From Rhodospirillales bacterium (GTDB lineage Bacteria > Pseudomonadota > Alphaproteobacteria > Rhodospirillales > WMHbin7): a stretch of DNA of 64,000 bases. The DNA lies in the NCBI GenBank assembly GCA_016214125.1, contig JACRPC010000006.1, forward strand, positions 62,001 to 126,000. The letters run 5' to 3'. The notes beneath the pieces are model-generated. The model had not been told where the DNA came from. It ran no database searches and saw only the letters and a list, made by a program, of their open reading frames with translations. Shown here in pieces: positions 35,291 to 43,937 of the stretch (positions within the stretch are counted from its first letter, which is position 1; every line of letters begins with the position of its first letter). The translations under genes and the position numbers were made by a program.

Positions 35291-36076
35291 ATGAGGTCCC
35301 TCAACATCGCCGCCACCGGGATGCTGGCCCAGCAGACCAACGTCGAGGTCATCTCGAACAACATCGCCAACATGAACACCACGGCGTTCACCCGCCGGCG
35401 TCCCGAATTCAACGACCTGCTCTATCAGAATCTGCGCCGGGTGGGCGCCACCTCGTCGGACACCGGCACCATCGTGCCCTCGGGCGTGCAATTGGGCCTA
35501 GGCGTCAAAACGGTGGCGGTCTACCGCATCACCGAGCAGGGCAGCCTGCTCAACACCGACAACACCTTCGACGCCGCCATCCAGGGCAAGGGCTATTTCC
35601 AGATCACCCTGCCTTCGGGCGACACCGCCTATTCCCGCGACGGTTCCTTCCAGCTCTCGCCCAATCGGGTGATCGTCACCCATCAGGGCTACACGGTGCG
35701 GCCCGGCATCACCATTCCCGCCAACGCAGTGAGCGTCACCATCAATTCCTCGGGCCAGGTGCTGGTCAAGCTCGACGGCCAGGTGACGCCGCAGAACGCC
35801 GGCCAGATCCAGTTGGCCAATTTCCCCAACGAGGCCGGCCTGGAGGCGATCGGCGACAATCTGTTCATCGAGACGCCCTCTTCGGGCACCGCCACCGCCG
35901 CCAATCCCGGCCAGCCGGGCTACGGCTCGCTGCTCCAGGGCTTCTTGGAAACCTCGAACGTCAACGTGGTGGCGGAAGTCACCAACCTGATCAGCGCCCA
36001 GCGCGCCTACGAGATGAATTCCAAGGTCATCAAGGCCTCGGACGAGATGATGTCGTCGGTGAGCAACCTCAAATAG
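35291..36076 (+). CDS. flgG: Flagellar distal rod protein FlgG
   Basis: 261 residues, normal for FlgG. MRSLNIAATGMLAQQTNVEVISNNIANMNT is the conserved N-terminal helix, and FTRRRPEFNDLLYQNLR the FlgG-specific loop that stiffens the rod relative to the hook. The C-terminal LISAQRAYEMNSKVIKASDEM helix closes the coiled coil. Follows flgF by 30 bases with an AAGGACGGA ribosome-binding site. Confidence 0.97.
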   Translation: MRSLNIAATGMLAQQTNVEVISNNIANMNTTAFTRRRPEFNDLLYQNLRRVGATSSDTGTIVPSGVQLGLGVKTVAVYRITEQGSLLNTDNTFDAAIQGKGYFQITLPSGDTAYSRDGSFQLSPNRVIVTHQGYTVRPGITIPANAVSVTINSSGQVLVKLDGQVTPQNAGQIQLANFPNEAGLEAIGDNLFIETPSSGTATAANPGQPGYGSLLQGFLETSNVNVVAEVTNLISAQRAYEMNSKVIKASDEMMSSVSNLK

Positions 36077-36090
36077 ATCGGATCGCCGCC

Positions 36091-37077
36091 ATGACCCGCG
36101 TCCTCGCCCTGTTGTTGCTTTTCCTCGGCCTCGTTCGGGCCGGCTTGGCCCAAGCCGCCGAGCCCGAGGCCCGCCTGGCCCTGGCGCCCATCCCGCCCAT
36201 GCTCAAGGCGCAGGCGGTGGTCGAGGGCGAGCTGATCACCCTGGGCGACCTCTTCGACCATCTCGATCCGGCCAAGGCCAAGATGGCGGTGGCCTACGCG
36301 CCCCAGCCGGGCAAGCGCGTCACCTACGACGCCAACTGGCTTTTCGGCGTGGCCCGGGCGCAAAGCGTGGCCTGGCGGCCGATGACCGCCTACGAGCGCA
36401 TCGTCGTCGACCGGCCGGGCCAGATGATCGCCCGCGAGGACATCGATTCGGTGCTCCTGTCGGCCTTGGCCTTCCACGGCATCGAGGGCAACGCCGCCAT
36501 CGAACTGGCCAACCGCGGCATGCAGATCTTCGTGCCGATGGACGCCAAGCCGGTGGTCGCGGTGCGCGACCTTTCCTACGACCCGCGCGCCCGGCGCTTC
36601 GCCGCCACCCTCGAGGCGCCCGCCAACGGGGCCAACGCCCAGCGCATCAAGGTGAGCGGCCGGGTCTTCCAGGTCGTCGAGGTGCCGGTGCTGGCCCGCA
36701 ACATCGGCAAGGACGAGCGCATCGCCGAAAAGGACATCCGCTGGACGCCGCTGGCGGTCGAGCAGGTGCGCGAAGACATGATCACCGACGCCGGCCAGTT
36801 GATCGGCAAGATGCCGCGCCGGCTGATCCGCGCCGGCCAGCCGATGACCCAGAACGACGTCCAGCGCCCGGTGCTGGTGGCGCGCCACAGCCTGGTCACC
36901 ATGATCGTCCAGCAGGGCGGAATGACCATCACCGCCCAGGGCAAGGCGGTCGAGGATGGCGGCGCCGGCGAGACCATCCGGGTGCTCAACACCAACAGCA
37001 ACGCCACCGTCGAAGCGACCGTCAACGGTCCGGGTCTGGTTTCGGTCCGGTCCGGGCGGCGCACGCTGGCCAATTGA
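36091..37077 (+). CDS. flgA: Flagellar P-ring assembly chaperone FlgA
   Basis: 328 residues, longer than the 219 of E. coli but usual in alphaproteobacteria. Signal peptide LLLFLGLVRAGLAQA, then an N-terminal domain, and the SAF-type domain from about residue 200 (VPVLARNIGKDERIAEKDIRW, IRAGQPMTQNDV). The C-terminal GETIRVLNTNSNATVEATVNGPG is typical. It helps FlgI, encoded later in the window, form the P ring. Confidence 0.93.
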   Translation: MTRVLALLLLFLGLVRAGLAQAAEPEARLALAPIPPMLKAQAVVEGELITLGDLFDHLDPAKAKMAVAYAPQPGKRVTYDANWLFGVARAQSVAWRPMTAYERIVVDRPGQMIAREDIDSVLLSALAFHGIEGNAAIELANRGMQIFVPMDAKPVVAVRDLSYDPRARRFAATLEAPANGANAQRIKVSGRVFQVVEVPVLARNIGKDERIAEKDIRWTPLAVEQVREDMITDAGQLIGKMPRRLIRAGQPMTQNDVQRPVLVARHSLVTMIVQQGGMTITAQGKAVEDGGAGETIRVLNTNSNATVEATVNGPGLVSVRSGRRTLAN

Positions 37078-37091
37078 TCGAGGAGGCCGCC

Positions 37092-37844
37092 ATGACCACC
37101 CGTCCCATCCTCACCCTGATGGCCCTGTTGGCCGCCGGCACCGCGCTTTCGGGCTGCAACGTCATGAACCGCCTGTCCGAGGTGGGCGAGCCGCCCAAGA
37201 CCTCGAAGGTTCAGGACCCCACCCAGGCCGCCAACTACCGCCCGGTCAGCATGCCGATGCCGACCCCGAAACCCACCGTCACCCAGGCCAACTCGCTATG
37301 GCGGCCGGGCGCCCGCGCCTTCTTCAAGGACAATCGGGCGAGCGAGGTGGGCGACATTCTCACCGTCGCCGTCAGCATCAAGGACAAGGGCGTCTTGAAC
37401 AACAAGACCACCGAGGCCCGCAACAACAGCGAAACCACGGATGCCTTCAACCTCCTGGGCTACGAGACCAAGCTCTTCAAGCTGTTCGGCAACGCCGCCA
37501 ACGCCTCGAACCTGGCCGCCATGGGCAGCGATCACGCGGTCTCGGGCGAAGGCAAGATCAACCGCGACGAGGAGGTGAGCGTCACCTTGGCCGCCGTCAT
37601 CACCCAGATCCTGCCCAACGGCAATCTGGTCATCCAGGGCAAGCAGGAAGTGCGGGTCAACGCCGAGTTGCGCGAACTCACCGTTTCGGGCGTGGTGCGG
37701 CCCTCCGACATCACCTCGGCCAACACCATCAAATCGGAACAGATCGCCGAGGCCCGCATCACCTATGGCGGTCGGGGCACCCTTTCCGACCTCCAGCAGC
37801 CGCGCTACGGCCAGCAGATTTTCGACATCATCTTCCCCTTCTGA
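37092..37844 (+). CDS. flgH: Flagellar L-ring lipoprotein FlgH
   Basis: 250 residues from ATG 37092, preceded by GAGGAGG. The lipobox LSGC (cysteine near residue 22) marks it as an outer-membrane lipoprotein. Core motifs: SLWRPGARAFFKDNRASEVGDILTV, GEGKINRDEEVSVTLAAVI, LPNGNLVIQGKQEVRVN, and the ending RYGQQIFDIIFPF. Complete and ordinary in length. Confidence 0.96.
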   Translation: MTTRPILTLMALLAAGTALSGCNVMNRLSEVGEPPKTSKVQDPTQAANYRPVSMPMPTPKPTVTQANSLWRPGARAFFKDNRASEVGDILTVAVSIKDKGVLNNKTTEARNNSETTDAFNLLGYETKLFKLFGNAANASNLAAMGSDHAVSGEGKINRDEEVSVTLAAVITQILPNGNLVIQGKQEVRVNAELRELTVSGVVRPSDITSANTIKSEQIAEARITYGGRGTLSDLQQPRYGQQIFDIIFPF

Positions 37845-37862
37845 GCCCCCTGCGGACCCCTT

Positions 37863-37885
37863 GGGGGGAAAGACCCTTTTCCCCC
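37863..37885 (+). other. Hairpin after flgH
   Basis: GGGGGGAAAG and CTTTTCCCCC around a three-base loop, 18 bases past the flgH stop. No T-run follows, so it is a weak terminator candidate or an mRNA-end stabiliser. Confidence 0.45.
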
Positions 37886-37965
37886 GCAAAGGGCAATTCA
37901 CAAGGCCCGCGAATCCTGCTAGCGTGACCGCCATGATTGCTTGATTGCAGGGGAGGAGGTTACCG

Positions 37966-38637
37966 ATGGCGCGTATCGATTTGAATCTTCTGAGCAAGGG
38001 GGAAGAGGACGCCCTGGCCTTGGCGCAGGCCGCCGTCCAGATCGTCGAAGGCCGCAAGAAAGGCGGTCCCGTGCTGACCGAGGCGCTCGATCACAACCTG
38101 AAGCTTTGGGTGGCGATCCGCACCATGATGCAGCAGCCCGACTGCACGATGCCCCAGCCGATGCGCGACAATTTGATCCGGCTTAGCCAATACGCCGCCC
38201 AGAAGACCTTCGAAATCGCCAACGGGGTCACCGACGAGATCCTGGACAGCCTGGTCAATCTCAATTTGCAGATCTCGGAAGGCCTCTTGGAAGGGGTCAC
38301 CAACTACAAGATCCGCGAGCGCGCCTACAAGCTTTGGGAAAAGGGCGGCCGGCCGCTGGGCAAGGACCTCGACAATTGGCTCAAGGCCGAATACGAGGTG
38401 ACCAACGCCGCCGACTACGCCAACGCCGTCAAAGAATTCGCCCGCATCATGGGCGGCGGCAAGCCGAAGAAGGCCGCTCCGCCGGCCAAGAAGGCGGCGC
38501 CGGCCAAGAAGGCGGCGCCGGCCAAGAAGGCGGCACCCGCCAAGAAGGCCGCGCCGGCCAAGAAGGCGGCGCCCGCCAAGAAAATGGCCGCGCCGGCCAA
38601 AAAGAAGGCCCCGGCCAAGAAGAAGGGCAGGCGCTAG
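37966..38637 (+). CDS. FlaF-like protein fused to DUF2934 and a Lys/Ala/Pro tail
   Basis: 223 residues from ATG 37966 (GGAGGAGG six bases before). Three parts. Residues 1-110 align by eye with the FlaF of this window: ALDHNLKLWVAIRTM, then P-x-x-x-R-x-N-x-x-x-LS, then ILDSLVNLNLQISEGL. Residues 115-150 show a DUF2934-like pattern (IRERAYKLWEKGGRPLGKDLDNWLKAE). The rest is a KKAAPA repeat of about 55 residues ending KKKGRR, like bacterial histone-H1-type tails. This suggests a flagellin-regulator domain joined to a nucleic-acid-binding tail; the function is unknown. Confidence 0.8.
   Translation: MARIDLNLLSKGEEDALALAQAAVQIVEGRKKGGPVLTEALDHNLKLWVAIRTMMQQPDCTMPQPMRDNLIRLSQYAAQKTFEIANGVTDEILDSLVNLNLQISEGLLEGVTNYKIRERAYKLWEKGGRPLGKDLDNWLKAEYEVTNAADYANAVKEFARIMGGGKPKKAAPPAKKAAPAKKAAPAKKAAPAKKAAPAKKAAPAKKMAAPAKKKAPAKKKGRR
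38463..38634 (+). repeat. Coding KKAAPA tandem repeat
   Basis: An 18-base period (aagaaggcggcgccggcc type) repeats about seven times and encodes the KKAAPA tail of the FlaF-DUF2934 fusion. Units differ mostly at synonymous sites and degrade toward the 3-prime end. Confidence 0.8.
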
Positions 38638-38663
38638 ACCGCCCTTCGCGAATCCTCGATCGG

Positions 38664-38693
38664 AAAAGGCCGGGAGCGCTCCCGGCCTTTTTT
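38664..38693 (+). terminator. Intrinsic terminator of the FlaF-like fusion gene
   Basis: AAAAGGCCGGGAG-CG-CTCCCGGCCTTTTTT: a 13-base perfect stem followed by T residues. Its symmetry (A-run before, T-run after) lets it act in both directions, so it could also end the convergent regulator transcript at 38731. Confidence 0.9.
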
Positions 38694-38730
38694 GCGCCTT
38701 GGGTCCGGCGGTGCCCCGAGCGGGGGGCGC

Positions 38731-39324
38731 TCAGGCCAGGGCGATCAGTTCTTCCAGGGTCTTGGTGCCCAGCTTGCGCAGGATGTTGGCGCGGTGAAAC
38801 TCCACCGTGCGGGCGCTGATCGCCAGATCGGCGCCGATCGCCTTGTTGGTCTTGCCCCGCACCAGGGCGGCGAAGACCTCCTGCTCGCGCCGGGACAAGA
38901 GCGCCAGCTTCGGATTGTCGCGGTCGGCCAAGCCGGCCATGGGCGCCGGCGTGTCAAAGGCCGCCAGGATGGTTTCCCGGAACTGGACGGCATCGACCGG
39001 CTTTTCCAGGAAGTGAAAGGCGCCGTTGCGCAAGGCGGTCACCGCCGTGCGCACATCGCCATGGCCGGTGACGAAGATCACCGGATCGGTATTGAACCGC
39101 CGGTTGAGTTCGGCCTGCACCGCCAAGCCGTTCATCGCGCCCAGGCGCAGATCGAGAACGACGCAGGCCCGGCCCTCGGGCCGATCGGCCTCGAGAAAGG
39201 CCTCGCCCGAGGGGAAGAGGCGGCGCGCCAATCCCATATGGCCGACCAGGGCGTCGAGCGCCGCCCGATGCTGGTCGTCGTCTTCGACGATATCGACCCG
39301 GGCCGGCTGCTCAAGCTCTGGCAT
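38731..39324 (-). CDS. FixJ-family two-component response regulator
   Basis: 197 residues. Receiver domain with DIVEDDDQHR, the phospho-acceptor in VVLDLRLGAMNG (near residue 58), VTGHGDV and EKPVD. A LuxR-type helix-turn-helix follows (LSRREQEVFAALVRGKTNKAIGADLAISARTVEFHRANILRKL). ATG 39324 overlaps the end of the kinase gene by 14 bases, so the two form a cognate pair. The target genes are not known; the pair separates flagellar blocks. Confidence 0.93.
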   Translation of the reverse strand: MPELEQPARVDIVEDDDQHRAALDALVGHMGLARRLFPSGEAFLEADRPEGRACVVLDLRLGAMNGLAVQAELNRRFNTDPVIFVTGHGDVRTAVTALRNGAFHFLEKPVDAVQFRETILAAFDTPAPMAGLADRDNPKLALLSRREQEVFAALVRGKTNKAIGADLAISARTVEFHRANILRKLGTKTLEELIALA

Positions 39325-40972
39325 GCGCGCCTTCCCAAAGAGTCGAGACGCAATCGAGTTCGATCGTGAAAGTGGCCCCCTGGCCGGGCGGCGAGGCCAC
39401 GGAAATCCGCCCGCCCAGGCTTTCGACGATGGTTTTGCAGATGGCGAGCCCCATGCCATATCCCTTGAGCTTGGTGGTGAAGAAGGGCTCGAAGATGGCG
39501 GCGAGCGATTCCGGGGCAATGCCGGCGCCGGAATCGGCGATCGTCACCCGAACCCGTCCCGCCGCCGGATCGAAGGCGGTGGCGACCTCGATGGCGCGCC
39601 GGGGCGATTGCGCCTCGCCGATGGCGTCGCGGGCGTTGAGCATCAGGTTGACGATCACCTGCTGGAAGGCGACCTCGTCGATGAGGAGCGGCGGCAGCGC
39701 CCAGGCGTAGCGCTTGTTGACCGCGATCCGGCCGATTTTCATGTGCGGCGAGACGAAATCGAGCGCCTTGTCGATCACCACGTTGAGGTCGGCCGAGGTC
39801 GGGGTCGGCGGCTTGGCGCCCAAGAGCGATTTGATTTTCTGCTGGACGTCCTGGGCGCGTCGGGTCGACGCCGCGATGGCGGCCAGGCTTTCCGCCACTT
39901 TGGCGCGGTCGAAGGTGGGTTGCGCCAACTGTTCCTGGAGAAGATAGGCGTGAATACCGATCACCGACAGCGGCTGGTTGATCTCGTGGGCGATGCCGGC
40001 GTTGATCTGATCGACGATCGCCTGGCGGGAGAATTGGTTGGTGGCGTCCTGCCGGTCGGCGACCAGCTTCAACAGCCGTTCGTTTTCGATGTTGGCGGAA
40101 ATGTCGATATGGGTGGTGACGAAGCCGCCATCGGGAAGCGGCGTTTCGGTGATCTCGTAGGTGACGCCCTGATGATTGGTCCGGCGGAAGTTTTTCAGAT
40201 GGGAGTCGGTCTTTCCTTGCCGCAGGGCGCGCAGGCGGGTAAGAACCCCTTCGCGGGCATCAAGCCCCCCATATTCGCCGCGTGCGACCAGCGCGCCCAG
40301 CACGTCCTCGATGGTCGGGTGGGTGTCTTTGAAGCTGGGCGGAAACTCGAACATCCGTTCGGCGGCGGGATTGAAGGTCACGATGCGGAAATCGCGGTCC
40401 CAGAGCGTGACGCCGATCGGCAAATTGTCGATCAGGGTCTGGAATTCGATGTTTTTTTGCACCGTCTGCGCGTAGAGGGCGGCGCTTTGGGCGAGCAACG
40501 CCTGAAGCTTCCGTTCGTCGATCCTGGCCTTGGTGACGTCCTGATAGGTGTAGACGACGCCGCCTTGCGGCAGATGGATGCCGGTGACCAGAACGAAACG
40601 GTCGCCGACCGGAACTTCGAGATCGATCGGCTGGCCGGTGCGGACGACGCTCATCCGTTCCTTAATAAAACTCTCAAGATCGACGGGGCCGTAAACGCCG
40701 TGGCGAGCGTTGTAGTTGATCACGTCCTCGAGCGGGGCGCCGGGCTTGCACAGCGCCAAGGGCAGATTCATCAGCCGCTGGTAATTGTGGTTGCAGGTGA
40801 CCAAGCGGTAATCGGGATCGTAAAGCGCGACGCCGATTTTGGTGTTGGCGAAAATGATCTGCAGAATGGCCGCCTGCTGCGCCGCCCTGTCGGGTGCGCC
40901 GGCCACCCCGGCGACGCCGGTCAGGCGATCGTCGAGCCAATCCCAATAGGGGCTCACCTGCTGCGTCGGCAC
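39311..40972 (-). CDS. PAS-domain sensor histidine kinase
   Basis: 553 residues from GTG 40972 (CCGGAGG about eight bases before; an in-frame TTG at 40990 would add six). No membrane segment, so a soluble sensor. Two PAS-type domains (about 40-155 and 180-300; ILQIIFANTKIGVALYD and LIDNLPIGVTLWDRDF), a phospho-acceptor helix AGIAHEINQPLSVIG near residue 330, and an ATPase domain with NLMLNARDAIGEA, ADSGAGI and GYGMGLAI boxes. It resembles FixL/DctB-type kinases. It feeds the overlapping FixJ-type regulator. Confidence 0.9.
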   Translation of the reverse strand: MPTQQVSPYWDWLDDRLTGVAGVAGAPDRAAQQAAILQIIFANTKIGVALYDPDYRLVTCNHNYQRLMNLPLALCKPGAPLEDVINYNARHGVYGPVDLESFIKERMSVVRTGQPIDLEVPVGDRFVLVTGIHLPQGGVVYTYQDVTKARIDERKLQALLAQSAALYAQTVQKNIEFQTLIDNLPIGVTLWDRDFRIVTFNPAAERMFEFPPSFKDTHPTIEDVLGALVARGEYGGLDAREGVLTRLRALRQGKTDSHLKNFRRTNHQGVTYEITETPLPDGGFVTTHIDISANIENERLLKLVADRQDATNQFSRQAIVDQINAGIAHEINQPLSVIGIHAYLLQEQLAQPTFDRAKVAESLAAIAASTRRAQDVQQKIKSLLGAKPPTPTSADLNVVIDKALDFVSPHMKIGRIAVNKRYAWALPPLLIDEVAFQQVIVNLMLNARDAIGEAQSPRRAIEVATAFDPAAGRVRVTIADSGAGIAPESLAAIFEPFFTTKLKGYGMGLAICKTIVESLGGRISVASPPGQGATFTIELDCVSTLWEGAHARA

Positions 40973-41287
40973 CCAACACCTCCGGCTCAAGGGCCCGGTT
41001 TCCTACCAGCCATGATAGCCCAGCTTGCCGGACGGCGAGAACGCAGAGATCAAGGCTGGTGTCGATTGCAACCCATGGATCGAAGTCGCCGTCTTCATTC
41101 GCTCGCTAATAGTTTTCATGCCCATCAACCATCGCTTGGCGACAGGAGAAAACCGCATGAATTTCGACCGTTAGTACGTTTGGAGGGGAATCGCCCGACC
41201 TCGGAATCATCCCGAGGTTTCATGGCGGCGCCAGGTCGATAGCATGATTGGCGGGGGAGCGCGACCAACCATAAGAGGGGACCGTCC

Positions 41288-41746
41288 GTGAATTACCAGA
41301 AGGCTTCGGAAATTGCGATCGCAGAAGGCGCAACCACCACCAAGGCTTCCCGCCCCGATCGGCCCCGTCAACGAACCAATCAGGCCGTTTCCCAAAGAAC
41401 GCCGCCGACCGGCCTCGATCTGCATGTCGGGCGACGCCTGCGCGAAAGGCGGACCATGCTGGGCTTGAGCCAGGAGCAGTTGGCCCAGCTTCTCGGCATC
41501 ACCTATCAGCAGATCCATAAATACGAGCGCGGCATGAACCGTATTTCGGCCGGCCGGCTGTTCGAGGCCGCCCAGGTTCTTTCGGTGCCGATCGACTATT
41601 TCTTCGCCGGCGTCGACGCCCCCCCGACCGAGGCGCCGTCCAAACGCCAGCGGATGTGCCTGGATTTGGTGCGCAACTTTGCCCAGATCGACGACGAGCC
41701 GATCCGTCTGGCCTTGAGCCAGATGGCGCGGGTGCTGGCGGAATAG
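41288..41746 (+). CDS. XRE-family transcriptional regulator
   Basis: 152 residues from GTG 41288. A disordered Thr/Arg-rich N terminus (1-45) is followed by a helix-turn-helix (VGRRLRERRTMLGLSQEQLAQLLGITYQQIHKYERGMNRISAGRLFEAAQVL), then PIDYFF and a C-terminal helix. This is the compact type widespread in alphaproteobacteria. Divergent from the kinase operon across 315 bases. Binding site not identified. Confidence 0.88.
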   Translation: MNYQKASEIAIAEGATTTKASRPDRPRQRTNQAVSQRTPPTGLDLHVGRRLRERRTMLGLSQEQLAQLLGITYQQIHKYERGMNRISAGRLFEAAQVLSVPIDYFFAGVDAPPTEAPSKRQRMCLDLVRNFAQIDDEPIRLALSQMARVLAE

Positions 41747-42520
41747 TCCTGGCCGACGCCCCGCATGCTTCGTGACGGCCGCCGGGCGGTGGCGTTCCTT
41801 GGCTCGTCATGCGCAAGCTTGACCCGCGCATCCACGTCTTTAGGAGATCATTATCCTCACTCCGAGGAGGACCGCAGGTCCGTCGCGAAGGGTGAGGCGC
41901 GAAGGGACAAGAATTCTTCAGTCGGCTGCCAAAAGGACAAACGAACCACCAAGACACGAAGGCACAAAGATCATCGATCCTTCGTGTCTTGGTGTCTTGG
42001 TGGTTCCGCCTTTTCTGAAAATCATTGGCGCTGGCCGGTGGAGGGCGGCGGCGCTTCTTTCCTTGTCATGCGCGGGCGTGACCCGCGCTTCCACGTCTTT
42101 CTTGTCGTTGGCGCCGATAAGGCGTGGATCGCCGGGTCAAGCCCGGCGATGACGATTGGGGAGATCGAGGGGAAGGAAGACGATGAAACGCCAAGACCGC
42201 GAGCTGTTGATCCGTGTGAATCCGTGTTGATCCGTGTCTTCAATCCCGGGGCCGGGCGATAAGGACACGGATAAACACGAATGGACTCGGATGAACACGG
42301 GCAGGCTGGTCGCCGCCCTTGGCGCCCGCATGCTTCGTGACGGCCGCCGAAGGGTGGCCTCCTCAGCATGAGGAAAGCGGGAGTTTCAGCCGACTGCCAG
42401 ACGGCGGCCTTCTCGGCATGAGGAAAGCGGGAGCTTCAGCCGACTGCCAGACGGCGGCCTCCGCAGTATGAGGAAAGCGGGAGTTTCAGCCGCCCGCCCG
42501 CCGATGGCCCCTTTCGGGGC
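41747..42520. repeat. Cluster of dispersed intergenic repeat elements
   Basis: About 770 bases without a gene but full of repeats. Two near-copies of a GTCATGCGC-GTGACCCGCGC-CCACGTCTTT element (41806-41841 and 42066-42101) are accompanied by an inverted copy (42118-42153). There is an inverted repeat AACCACCAAGACACGAAGG (41944-41962) against 41979-42005, a set of ATCCGTGT / ACACGGAT inverted motifs (42209-42301), and a GCATGCTTCGTGACGGCCGCC element at 41764 and near 42329. The first element resembles palindromic intergenic units common in alphaproteobacteria. Confidence 0.7.
42356..42500. repeat. 50-base tandem repeat
   Basis: The word AGGAAAGCGGGAG-TTTCAGCCG recurs at 42371, 42421 and 42471 with an exact 50-base period. 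The intervening ACTGCCAGACGGCGGCCT is shared by the first two units; the last unit is cut short after CAGCCG. No open frame was recognised and no spacer diversity as in CRISPR. Confidence 0.8.
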
Positions 42521-43240
42521 TCAATCGTCGCGGTGGGTGCGTTCCATGCGCTCGTGGCGTTCCTGGGCCTCGATGCTCAAGGTGGCGATCGGGCGGGCTT
42601 CCAGCCGGCGCAGGCTGATCGGCTCGTTGGTTTCCTCGCAATAGCCGTAAGAGCCGTCATCGATCCGCTGCAAGGCGGCGTCGATCTTGGCGATCAGCTT
42701 GCGCGCCCGGTCGCGGGTGCGCAGCTCAAGGGCGCGCTCGGCTTCGGCCGAGGCGCGATCGGCGATGTCGGGTTCCTGCAGACCGCCTTCCTGAAGATGC
42801 ATCAGGGTTTCGCTCGATTCGTGCAAAAGCTCGGATTTCCAGCGCAACAGCTTCTGGCGGAAATAGGCCCGCTGGCGTTCGTTCATGAACGGCTCTTTTT
42901 CGCTCGGGCGGTAATCAGGCGGCAGCGTCACGGTCATGCGTTTGCCTCGCGGCTCCGGAGTACGGATTTTGCGGGGCGGACTATAGGAATCGGAGGCGTG
43001 TTTCGCAAGGGCCGCCTTCGCGGGCGATACCAGAGCCGAGGGCAGGGCCTTTTTTCCCTTGCCGTTCACCTTGGCCGGCACGGCTTTGGGCTTCGCCGCC
43101 TTGGCGGGTTTCGGGGGGGCCGGCTTCTTCGGGGAGGCTTTCTTGGCCGGGGCCGCCTTGGGCTTCGCCGCCGTCTTCGCTTTCGGGACCGCCTTGGGTT
43201 TGGCGGGGGACTTCGCTTTTCTATCCGGTTTCTTCGCCAT
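42521..43240 (-). CDS. dksA: DksA-family transcription factor with a long basic N-terminal extension
   Basis: 239 residues against about 150 for E. coli DksA. The first 105 residues are Lys/Ala/Pro-rich. The C-terminal 135 residues are DksA: FMNERQRAYFRQKLLRWKSELLHES, a coiled coil with DIADRASAEAE at the tip, and YGYCEETNEPISLRRLEARPIATLS. Only the first of the four zinc cysteines remains (then T, S, A), the usual alphaproteobacterial state. DksA works with ppGpp at RNA polymerase. The start ATG 43240 overlaps the fliX stop and follows GAGGAG. Confidence 0.9.
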   Translation of the reverse strand: MAKKPDRKAKSPAKPKAVPKAKTAAKPKAAPAKKASPKKPAPPKPAKAAKPKAVPAKVNGKGKKALPSALVSPAKAALAKHASDSYSPPRKIRTPEPRGKRMTVTLPPDYRPSEKEPFMNERQRAYFRQKLLRWKSELLHESSETLMHLQEGGLQEPDIADRASAEAERALELRTRDRARKLIAKIDAALQRIDDGSYGYCEETNEPISLRRLEARPIATLSIEAQERHERMERTHRDD

Positions 43241-43689
43241 CAGCTCCTCGGCGCCATTTTTGCCAGTTCGACTTCGGCCCGCAGTTCGATCTCGTCCAAC
43301 ACCTGGGCCAACAGCGGGTCGTCCACCTGATCGCGCTTGCCGCGCACCAATTGCGCCAGCTCGATGATGCGCTGGCGGGGGATAGTGCCCATTAACAGAC
43401 CGTGACGCAACTCGTCTAGATGCTGAAGGATGGTTTCGCCCCGTTCGTAAAGACGTTTGCGGGCCCGGCGGCGCGCTTCCTGGTCGGTGGCGTCGGTCGC
43501 CGCCTGGACGGTGAGGAGCGCGTCGACCCCGGCAACCGGATTTGCCGTGTCGACTCCGTGGGTTAGCTCGGCTCCCTCGACCGCATCGACCAAATGGCGG
43601 GCAAACTCGTCCCCCGGCTTGGCCTTGGCGGCGCCGGCGCGGCGGGTGGTGCCGGTGGCTCCGGTCGAACCGACTCCGGAAACCTTCAT
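43240..43689 (-). CDS. fliX: Flagellar assembly regulator FliX
   Basis: 149 residues from ATG 43689, a start that gives MKVSGVGS. FliX in Caulobacter couples basal-body assembly to the activator FlbD, which drives sigma-54 flagellar promoters. Visible features: a low-complexity Thr/Ala/Gly N terminus and a helical C-terminal domain (LYERGETILQHLDELRHGLLMGTIP, VRGKRDQVDDPLLAQVLDEIELRAEVELAK). Divergent from flgI, the known Caulobacter order. Confidence 0.88.
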   Translation of the reverse strand: MKVSGVGSTGATGTTRRAGAAKAKPGDEFARHLVDAVEGAELTHGVDTANPVAGVDALLTVQAATDATDQEARRRARKRLYERGETILQHLDELRHGLLMGTIPRQRIIELAQLVRGKRDQVDDPLLAQVLDEIELRAEVELAKMAPRS

Positions 43690-43937
43690 CGCGAACGGTC
43701 CTCGCAAAAAAAACCTGTGGTCCCAGCCTCACTCTGCCAGGGGGCCGTTAAGATGCGGTAAATCGCCCGATTAGGAAAGTGGGCAGAACTTGCCGCCTTA
43801 AGGGGGCTTAATCTGCCGGTCGGGCGGCCGGCGGGCCGCCAAGCCTGATAAAAAATCCTTTTCAAACAACGCGGTGTTTGATGGCATGGACTTCGCAAGG
43901 CTTGGAGCGGATTCTAGATTTGTCGATGGACCCCGCC

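Noticed and set aside
42356-42500. Possible CRISPR array
   Set aside because: Repeat and spacer parts are both conserved between units, there are fewer than three full units, and no cas gene is present.
43768-43783. Sigma-54 promoter between fliX and flgI
   Set aside because: The GGGCAGAACTTGCC sequence has 9 rather than 10 bases between GG and GC. The same defect applies to a similar site near 34281.
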